From JAOPZW01 sp963835295 (lineage in GTDB: Bacteria > Actinomycetota > Thermoleophilia > Solirubrobacterales > Solirubrobacteraceae): a stretch of DNA of 64,000 nucleotides. The notes beneath the pieces were generated by a model. It was not told the DNA's origin, made no database searches, and worked only from the letters and a program-made list of their open reading frames with translations. The stretch's first letter is position 1. Each line of letters starts with the position of its first letter. Shown here piece after piece: positions 33,552 through 40,700 of the stretch. Location: assembly GCA_963835295.1 (NCBI GenBank), contig CAWIEX010000010.1:186001-250000 (forward strand), read 5' to 3'. The translations under genes and the position numbers were made by a program.

Positions 33552-34385
33552 TTACGCGACGAGCCGAGCGAGCGCGTCCCGCGTCGCCTCGTCGGCGGGC
33601 GCGAACTGGATGAGCCGCAGGTCGGGATGGCTCGTCGGAGCGGACTGCAGGTGGTGGAGCACGAGCCGCCCGACGCGTGCGTGCTCGATGATCTTCGTGC
33701 CGAGCTGCTCGGTGAGCACCTCGTGGCGCGGCCACCACGCGCGGAACTGCTCGCTGGCCTGCTCGAGCGCGTCGAGGAGCGCCGCGAAGTCGGGGTCGCC
33801 GATGCGCCGCGCGTGCTCGGCGCGGAAGCGGGCGAGCGCGCTGCGGGCGGTCGCCCGGCGCTGCTCGGTGCCCAGCTCGTCCGCCGTGAAGAGCCACCAC
33901 AGCAGGTTCTGCCGTCCGTCCGGCGCGCGCGTCGGCTCGCCGAGCATGGCCGTCGCGGCGGCGTTCCACGCGAGGACGTCGGTGCGCGGGCCGATCAGGT
34001 AGGCCGGGTAGGGCGCCACGCGCTCGACGAAGTGGGCGAGGTCGGGTGGCGCCTCGCGCGGGTAGTCGCCGGCGGGCAGCGGGAGCTCGACGCGGGCGAG
34101 GTGGAAGAGGTGCGCGCGCTCGGCGGTGTCGAGGCGCAGGACGCGGGCCAGCGCGTCGAGCACCTGCGCGGACGGCTTGATGTCACGGCCCTGCTCGAGC
34201 CACGTGTACCACGACAGGCCCACTCCGGCGAGCTGGGCGACCTCCTCGCGACGCAGGCCGGGGGTGCGGCGCCGCCCGTTGGCCGGAAGGCCGACGTCGT
34301 GCGGCGTCACCTGGGCGCGCCGGTTGCGCAGGAAGTCGGTGAGCTCCGAGCGGCGCTCTTGGGAGGGTGGTGGTGCGAGTCCCAC
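33552..34385 (-). CDS. XRE family regulator with MmyB-like ligand domain
   Basis: A 277-residue protein starting at GTG (GLAPPPSQERRSELTDFLRNRRAQVTP). The N-terminal HTH (TPGLRREEVAQLAGVGLSWYTWLEQGRDIKPSAQVLDALARVL) is followed by the MmyB-like ligand-binding domain (YPAYLIGPRTDVLAWNAAATAML, NLLWWLFTADEL, LVLHHLQSAPTSHPDLRLIQFAPADE). This family typically represses a divergent oxidoreductase gene, and here an aldo/keto reductase starts 50 bases away on the other strand, probably its target. Confidence 0.85.
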   Translation of the reverse strand: MGLAPPPSQERRSELTDFLRNRRAQVTPHDVGLPANGRRRTPGLRREEVAQLAGVGLSWYTWLEQGRDIKPSAQVLDALARVLRLDTAERAHLFHLARVELPLPAGDYPREAPPDLAHFVERVAPYPAYLIGPRTDVLAWNAAATAMLGEPTRAPDGRQNLLWWLFTADELGTEQRRATARSALARFRAEHARRIGDPDFAALLDALEQASEQFRAWWPRHEVLTEQLGTKIIEHARVGRLVLHHLQSAPTSHPDLRLIQFAPADEATRDALARLVA

Positions 34386-34434
34386 GATCGATGCCCTTCT
34401 TGTGACGCGACCGACCGTAGCGCACCCTCGAGGC

Positions 34435-35334
34435 ATGCCCCATAAGACACTCACCGCGAAGCTCGGAAACCACGACGTCGGCCGGATCGGCTTCGGCGCC
34501 ATGCAGCTCGCCGGCCCCGGAGTCTTCGGCCCGCCGCGCGACCGCGGCGCCGCGCTCGCCGTCCTGCGCCGCGCCATCGAGCTCGGCGTCGACCACATCG
34601 ACACGTCGCAGTACTACGGGCCCGACGTCGTCAATGACCTCATCCGCGAGGCTCTGCACCCCTATCCCGACGGCCTGCGCCTCGTGACGAAGGTCGGCGC
34701 GCGCCGTGACGACCAGGGCGGCTGGCTGCCCGCGCTGCGCCCCGACGAGCTGCGCGCCGCCGTCGAGGACAACCTTCGTGCGCTCGAGGTCGAGCAGCTG
34801 ACGCTGGTCAACCTGCGCCTGCTCGACGGCGCCGACACCCTGCCGCTGGCCGAGATGCTGGGCGCCCTGGAGGACCTGCGCCGGGAAGGCAAGCTCGAGC
34901 TCATCGGCGTGTCCAACGTCACGCGCGCGCTGGTCGAGGAGGCGCTCGACCTCGTCCCGATCGCCAGCGTGCAGAACCAGTACTCGGTGCTCGACCGCTC
35001 CAACGAGGACGTGCTCGACGCCTGCCGCGAGCACGGGCTGGCCTTCGTGCCCTTCTTCCCACTGGGCAGCGCGTTCACCGGCGGCCCGCAGCGCCTCGCC
35101 GAGGACGCGGTGATCGCCCGCGTCGCCGCCAAGCACGCAGTCACCCCGTCGCAGGTCGCCCTGGCGTGGCTGCTGCACCGCGACGAGCGCATCCTGCTCA
35201 TCCCCGGGACCTCGTCGGTGGCCCACCTCGAGGAGAACCTCGCCGCCCCCGACGTCGACCTCGACGCCGACGACATGACCGCCCTCGAAGAGGTCGAGCG
35301 CGCCGGCGACCCGCTCGAGTCGCTGCACGACTGA
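34435..35334 (+). CDS. Aldo/keto reductase
   Basis: A 299-residue NADPH-dependent (beta/alpha)8 oxidoreductase: IGFGAMQLAGPGVFGPPRDRGAA, GVDHIDTSQYYGPDVVNDLI (catalytic Asp and Tyr), LRLVTKVGARRD (Lys), and the C-terminal cofactor loop LLIPGTSSVAHLEENLAA. It reduces aldehydes or ketones of unknown identity. ATG 34435 matches the family start. The divergent XRE regulator probably controls it. Confidence 0.85.
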   Translation: MPHKTLTAKLGNHDVGRIGFGAMQLAGPGVFGPPRDRGAALAVLRRAIELGVDHIDTSQYYGPDVVNDLIREALHPYPDGLRLVTKVGARRDDQGGWLPALRPDELRAAVEDNLRALEVEQLTLVNLRLLDGADTLPLAEMLGALEDLRREGKLELIGVSNVTRALVEEALDLVPIASVQNQYSVLDRSNEDVLDACREHGLAFVPFFPLGSAFTGGPQRLAEDAVIARVAAKHAVTPSQVALAWLLHRDERILLIPGTSSVAHLEENLAAPDVDLDADDMTALEEVERAGDPLESLHD

Positions 35335-35367
35335 GGACCGATCACGGGCGGTAGCGTGCGTCGCGCG

Positions 35368-35646
35368 ATGACCGAGCAGCCACGCTGGTGGACGGTGCGC
35401 CGCGCGCAGAGCCTCAAGCCCGCCACCTATCGCTGCCTGTTCTGCGGCAAGCACCTGCCGGCGCTCAGCGAGCACGCACTCGTGATGCCCGAGGGCGACG
35501 CGAGCCGGCGCCGGCACGCCCACACCGCGTGCGTGGTCGCGGCGCGCCGGGCCGGCCGTCTCCCCGCACGCGACGAATGGCTGAAGACGCAGCCCCGCCG
35601 GCCGAGCGCCCTGCGCCGCCTCCTGCATCGCGACCGGGGCCAGTAG
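35368..35646 (+). CDS. Small basic protein with a possible zinc-binding motif
   Basis: A 92-residue protein (from ATG 35368; a GTG at 35356 is also in frame). It contains YRCLFCGKHLPALSEHALVMPEG and then HAHTACVVAARRAGRLP: CxxC followed by HxHxxC could bind zinc. It is very Arg-rich at the C-terminus. I do not recognise a named family. It follows the aldo/keto reductase by 33 bases and is convergent with the phosphotransferase gene. Confidence 0.6.
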   Translation: MTEQPRWWTVRRAQSLKPATYRCLFCGKHLPALSEHALVMPEGDASRRRHAHTACVVAARRAGRLPARDEWLKTQPRRPSALRRLLHRDRGQ

Positions 35647-35654
35647 GGGGCCGA

Positions 35655-36548
35655 TCAGTCGTCGCGCGCGTGGTCGGCGATGACCTGCTCGATGTCGCGT
35701 CGCGGCGCCGCGGCGGCCGCCGAGTCGCGCTCGAGGTGCCCGACCAGCGTGATCATGGCCTTCCACAGCGCCCAGCCGCGCCCGCGCGACCAGGTGGCGG
35801 CATCGATGTCGAGCTCCTCGCGGAACCGGTCGCGGCTCGCGCCGGAGAGGAAGGTCCACGCGATGACGGCGTCGCAGGCGGGGTCGCCGATGCCCGACGA
35901 GCCGAAGTCGAGCACGGCGGCCAGGCGTCCCTCGCGCACGAGGAGGTTGCCGACCGCGACGTCGCCGTGCACCCAGACCGGGTCGCGCTCCCATGTGGTG
36001 CTCATCGCGTCCTCCCACGCGCGCAGGATCGCGTCGCGGGGCACCTCGTCGCCGAGCTCGTCGAGAGCCTCGAGGGCCTCCTGCTCATATGTCGCCAGCG
36101 GGCCGCCGCGGAAGAAGTTGTGCTCCCCGGGCGGCGGGCCGTCGGTCGCGTCGGCGCGCCGCAGCGCGTTGAGGAACCCGGCGAGCGTCGTCGCGAAGGC
36201 GGACAGATCGTCGATGCGCGCCTTCGACGCGAGCTCGCCGTCGAGCCAGCGGTAGACCGACCACCGGTAGGGGTACCCGGCGTCGGGCGCGCCCTTGGCC
36301 ACCGGCGTGGGGATCGGCAGCGGAAGCTGGGGGGCGAGCACGGGCAGCCAGCGCTGCTCCTTGTCGACCTGCTTGGCGTACCAGTGGCCGCTCGGCAGGC
36401 GCACCGTCAGCTCGGGTCCCAGCCGGAAGGTGCGGTTGTCCCAGCCATCGACCTCGACCTCGACGATGGGGAGGGCCGACCACTGCGGGAACTGGGCGTC
36501 GACGAGCCGGCGCGCCAAGGCGACGTCGATGCTGGACCGGTCCGTCAC
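35655..36548 (-). CDS. Aminoglycoside phosphotransferase family protein
   Basis: A 297-residue APH-fold kinase: VDGWDNRTFRLGPELTVRLPS, PYRWSVYRWLDGELA, catalytic loop VWVHGDVAVGNLLV (HGDxxxxN), and metal motif AAVLDFGSSGIGDPACDAV (DFG). It phosphorylates a small molecule or is an antibiotic kinase relative; similar actinobacterial proteins are generic. It is last of a closely spaced leftward series (phosphotransferase, CBS, chagasin-like, K+ channel). Confidence 0.8.
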   Translation of the reverse strand: MTDRSSIDVALARRLVDAQFPQWSALPIVEVEVDGWDNRTFRLGPELTVRLPSGHWYAKQVDKEQRWLPVLAPQLPLPIPTPVAKGAPDAGYPYRWSVYRWLDGELASKARIDDLSAFATTLAGFLNALRRADATDGPPPGEHNFFRGGPLATYEQEALEALDELGDEVPRDAILRAWEDAMSTTWERDPVWVHGDVAVGNLLVREGRLAAVLDFGSSGIGDPACDAVIAWTFLSGASRDRFREELDIDAATWSRGRGWALWKAMITLVGHLERDSAAAAAPRRDIEQVIADHARDD

Positions 36549-36558
36549 GGCGCGAGCA

Positions 36559-36972
36559 CTAGCAGTCGCCCGGCGCGTCTCCCGTGCCGCAGAAGGCCTG
36601 ACGGTCCTCGGTCACCGACACGACGCCGAGCAGCCGCCCGTCGCGGTCGACCACCGGGACGCGCCGGGCGTCGGTGCGCAGCGCGAGCTGCTCGCCTTCG
36701 CTGGCCGGGGCCTCGGGCAGCACGGTCGGCCCGGGGTGCGCGGCATCCGCCGCGGGCGCGCCGGGGTCGAGTTCCCCGTCGACGTCGTCGGGCGTGAGCG
36801 AGCCGACGTAGCGCTCGCCGTCGGCGAGGAAGGCCATGCGCCGGCTCGTGCTGGCGGCGAACCATTCGCGCACCGCGCCGATCGTCGTGTCGGCCGGCAG
36901 CGCGCTGAACTTGCGGTGCACGACGTCCGCGACGGTCAGCCCGGCGGCCTCCTCGAGCTTGGTGTGTGCCAT
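36559..36972 (-). CDS. CBS domain protein
   Basis: A 137-residue protein with a tandem CBS module: LTVADVVHRKFSALPADTTIGAVREWFAASTSRRMAFLADGERYVGSLTPDDV, then ALRTDARRVPVVDRDGRLLGVVSVTED. CBS pairs bind adenosyl ligands and act as energy or redox sensors. ATG 36972 (MAHTKLEEA) is the likely start. It lies 22 bases downstream of the chagasin-like gene. Confidence 0.75.
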   Translation of the reverse strand: MAHTKLEEAAGLTVADVVHRKFSALPADTTIGAVREWFAASTSRRMAFLADGERYVGSLTPDDVDGELDPGAPAADAAHPGPTVLPEAPASEGEQLALRTDARRVPVVDRDGRLLGVVSVTEDRQAFCGTGDAPGDC

Positions 36973-36994
36973 CGGCACACCGTAACCCGCCGGG

Positions 36995-37309
36995 CTAGGT
37001 GACGCGGACCTCGACGACCTGCTCGTCGGCCGGCGGCACGTCGTCGGGCTCGAACGGCCTGCGCTGCTCGAAGCGCACGCGCGCCACGCCGGGCCGCACC
37101 GCGCGGATGTCGAAGAGCTCGTCGGCGCTCGTCCCGATGCGCCGGTTGGCGAGCTCGGCGAGGCCGGCGTCGCTCACCTCGGCCACGCCTTCGTCGCCCT
37201 CCACCGCGGGCACCCAGCGATAGCCGGCGGTGCCGAGGCCGGGGAGCCGGACCCGGTGCTCCTCGCCCGCGCGCAGGCTCACGACGTTCGGCTGGGCCTT
37301 GGGAGACAC
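36995..37309 (-). CDS. Chagasin-like (I42) cysteine-protease inhibitor
   Basis: A 104-residue protein starting at GTG: VVSLRAGEEHRVRLPGLGTAGYRWVPAVEG, and RPGVARVRFEQRRPFEPDDVP. The GTAGYRW loop and the RPGVARVRFEQRRPFE strand match the inhibitor family I42 (chagasin), which blocks papain-like proteases with loops on an Ig fold. There is no signal peptide, so it would stay in the cytoplasm unless an earlier start is used. Confidence 0.65.
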   Translation of the reverse strand: MSPKAQPNVVSLRAGEEHRVRLPGLGTAGYRWVPAVEGDEGVAEVSDAGLAELANRRIGTSADELFDIRAVRPGVARVRFEQRRPFEPDDVPPADEQVVEVRVT

Positions 37310-37348
37310 CCCCGCAGTGTCGCACCGCCGACGAGTGGCGCCCGGCGG

Positions 37349-37708
37349 TCAGTCGGTATCGGCTCGGCGGAGCACGGTCAGGCTCACCAGTCGCGACACC
37401 ACCATCGCGATGTACGCGACGCCCGCGAGTTGCTCCATCATCACGAGCGAGCGCGCGAACGGCTTGACGGGGATCACGTCGCCGAGGCCGGTGCTGGACA
37501 GGGTCGTGAAGCTCAGGAACAGCAGCTCGGTCCACGTGCGCTGGGCGGTCGGGTCGACGGCGGCCGTGAAGCTCCCGGGCTCGATGGCCTGCAGGACGGT
37601 GTACGCGTAGGCGAAGGCCCAGGCCACGAGCGTGAAGGTCGCGCCCACGGCGAACATCTCGTCCCGCCTGAGCGCCCGGGGGATGAGTTCCGGAGGACCC
37701 CGGCGCAT
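37349..37708 (-). CDS. Two-transmembrane ion channel (K+ channel type)
   Basis: A 119-residue protein: helix 1 MFAVGATFTLVAWAFAYAYTVLQ, a pore helix and filter LLFLSFTTLSSTGLGDVIPVKPFARSLVMMEQLAGVAYIAMVVSRL with helix 2. The filter reads STGLGD where K+ channels usually have TVGYGD; such ion-channel-2 family proteins are common in bacteria. No cytoplasmic RCK domain is attached. It is first of the four-gene leftward group. Confidence 0.75.
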   Translation of the reverse strand: MRRGPPELIPRALRRDEMFAVGATFTLVAWAFAYAYTVLQAIEPGSFTAAVDPTAQRTWTELLFLSFTTLSSTGLGDVIPVKPFARSLVMMEQLAGVAYIAMVVSRLVSLTVLRRADTD

Positions 37709-37749
37709 GTCTCGACCATCGACTAGGACTCGCCCGGTTACCCGGGTCC

Positions 37750-40700
37750 ATGATCGGCCAGGTGTCATCTCGCCTGACCCTCGCCCTTGCGGCGACCATC
37801 CTGCTGCTCGCTGCGTTCCCCGCGGCCGGCATGGCCGCGTGCGCGAACCCGGTCGCATGCGAGAACGAGAAGGCGGGCTCGGCGCCGAGCGCCTGGCAGG
37901 TCAGCGGGTCCGGCGACTCGACGATCCAGGGCTACGCCACGTCGATGAGCGTCAACGTCGGCGGGACGATCCGCTTCAAGGTCAAGTCGACGGCGGCGGC
38001 CTACCACATCGACATCTACCGGCTGGGCTACTACCAGGGCAACGGCGCGCGCCTGCAGCAGGCCAACGTCCGCCCGACCGCGAGCCTGCCCCAGACCCAG
38101 CCCGCCTGCCTGACCGACTCGGCGACGGGATTGATCGATTGCGGCAACTGGGGCGTGTCGGCGTCGTGGACGGTCCCGTCCACCGCGGTCTCCGGCGTCT
38201 ACATCGCCAGGCTGATACGCGACGACAACGGGGGCGCGAGCCAGATCCCGTTCGTGGTGCGCGACGACGCGGCGCACTCGGCCATGCTGGTGAGGACCTC
38301 CGACTCGACGTGGCAGGCCTACAACAAGTACGGCGGCAACAGCCTGTACTCGTGCACTTCGCCGTGCCCGCCGGGCAATCCGAACGGCTACAAGGCTGCC
38401 TTCTCCGTCTCCTACAACCGCCCCTTCGACGGCACGATCACGCAGGACAACGGCCGCTCGTACCTGTTCTACGCCGAGTACCAGATGATCCGGTTCCTCG
38501 AGCGCAACGGCTACGACGCCAGCTACACGAGCCAGGCCGACGTCGCGGCCAACGCGGGGCTCCTGCTCAACCACAAGGTCATCCTCTCCAGCGGCCACGA
38601 CGAGTACTGGTCCGGCCAGGAGCGCACGAACGTCGAGGCCGCCCGCGACGCCGGCGTCAGCCTCGCCTTCTTCAGCGGCAACGAGGTGTATTGGAAGACT
38701 CGCTGGCAGTCGAGCAGCGCCGACGGCACCGCGACGCCGAACCGCACGCTGACGACCTACAAGGACACGCACTTCAACGCGCCGACCGATCCCACGGCCT
38801 GGACGGGCACGTGGCGCGACCCGCGCTTCGCCGCCGTCGGCGACAGCAGGCCCGAGAACGCGCTCACCGGCCAGCTGTTCATCATCAACTCGGGCTCGTC
38901 GGACATCACGGTGCCCTCGACGTACAAGAACCTGCGGCTGTGGCGCAACACCGCGGTAGCGAACCTCGGCGCCGGCCAGTCGCGGACCCTGGGGGCGGGC
39001 AACCAGACGCTGGGCTACGAGTGGGACCTCGACGTCGACAACGGCTTCCGGCCGCGCGGCACCTTCCAGCTCTCGTCGACGACCGTCAGCGGCGTCGAGT
39101 CGTTCACGGACTTCGGCACCTTCACCAAGCAGGGCACCACCCAGACCCACCACCTGACCGAGTACAGGGCGCCCAGCGGCGCGATCGTCTTCGGAGCCGG
39201 CACGGTGCAGTGGGCCTGGGGCCTGGACGACACCAACGCCTGGAACAACAACGGGCCGCCCGCCGGCGCCACGCCGGATCCCGTCATGCAGCAGGCGACG
39301 GTGAACCTCTTCGCCGACATGGGCGTCCCGGCGACGACGCTGATGAGCGGCCTCACGGCGGTCTCGCAGAGCACCGACACGACCGCCCCCAACTCCACCA
39401 TCTCGAGCCCGTCGGCCGGCGCGGCGATCGCCGACGGCTCGACGGTGACGATCTCCGGCACGGCGAGCGACGCCGGTGGCCAGGTGGCGGGCGTCGAGGT
39501 CTCCACCGACGGCGGCTCGACCTGGCACCCGGCGACCGGCACGACCTCGTGGTCCTACAGCTGGAACGCCCACGGCGCGCCGACCTCGACCATCACGACG
39601 CGCGCCGTCGACGACTCGGGCAACGTCGAGTCCTCGTCGCCGAGCGTGACCGTCAACGTCGGCTGCCCGTGCACGATGGCGGGGCCGAACACGACCCCGT
39701 GGGTGCTGGACCAGCAGGATCCCAGCCCGGTCGAGGTCGGCGTCCGCTTCAAGGCCGACATGGACGGGATGGTCACCGGAGTCCGCTTCTACAAGGCGAG
39801 CACCAACATCGGCACGCACGTCGGCAACCTGTGGACGACCGGCGGGACGCGCCTCGCCACGGGGACCTTCAGCTCCGAGAGCGCCACGGGCTGGCAGCAG
39901 CTGAACTTCACCACGCCGGTCGACATCACGGCGGGGACCACCTACGTGGCGTCCTACTACGCGCCCAAGGGCCACTACTCCGTGTCGTCGGAGTACTACT
40001 ACACGCCCAGCCCCGTGGGCGGGAACTCGCTCGACAGCCCGCCGCTGCACGCGATCAACGCCAACCGCGGGGGCGCCAACGGCGTCTACACGTACTCGGG
40101 CTCGTCGACCTTCCCGTCCTCGACCTACGACGGTGAGAACTACGCGGTCGACGTCGTCTTCGCGCCCAAGCTCCCGCCCGGCGCGGTCAGCAACGTCACG
40201 GCCACGCCTGGCCCGGGCTCCGCGACGGTCAACTTCACGGCGCCCGCCACCGGCGGCCCGCCCACGCGCTACATCGTCACCCCGTTCATCGGCTCGACGG
40301 CGCAGCCCTCGGTCACCGTGACCGGCACCCCGCCGGTGACCTCGGTCAAGGTCGGCGACCTCGACCCGTCGACCTCGTACACCTTCAAGGTCCAGGCCGG
40401 CAACGGCAGCGGCACCGGTCCGCTCTCGGCCGCGTCCAACGCGGTGACGCCCAACGCCCCGACGGTGCCGGGCGCCCCGACGGCCCTGGTCGCCAGCGGC
40501 GCCAACCAGCAGGCGACCGTGCGCTGGACCGCGCCGAACGACGGCGGGCGCACGATCACGCGATACACCGTCACGCCGTACCTCAACGGGGTCGCGCAGG
40601 CCACGACCTCGGTGACCGGATCGCCCGCGCCGGCCACCGCGCTGGTGACCGGGCTGACCAACGGCTCGGCCTACACCTTCACCGTCGCAGCGACGAACTC

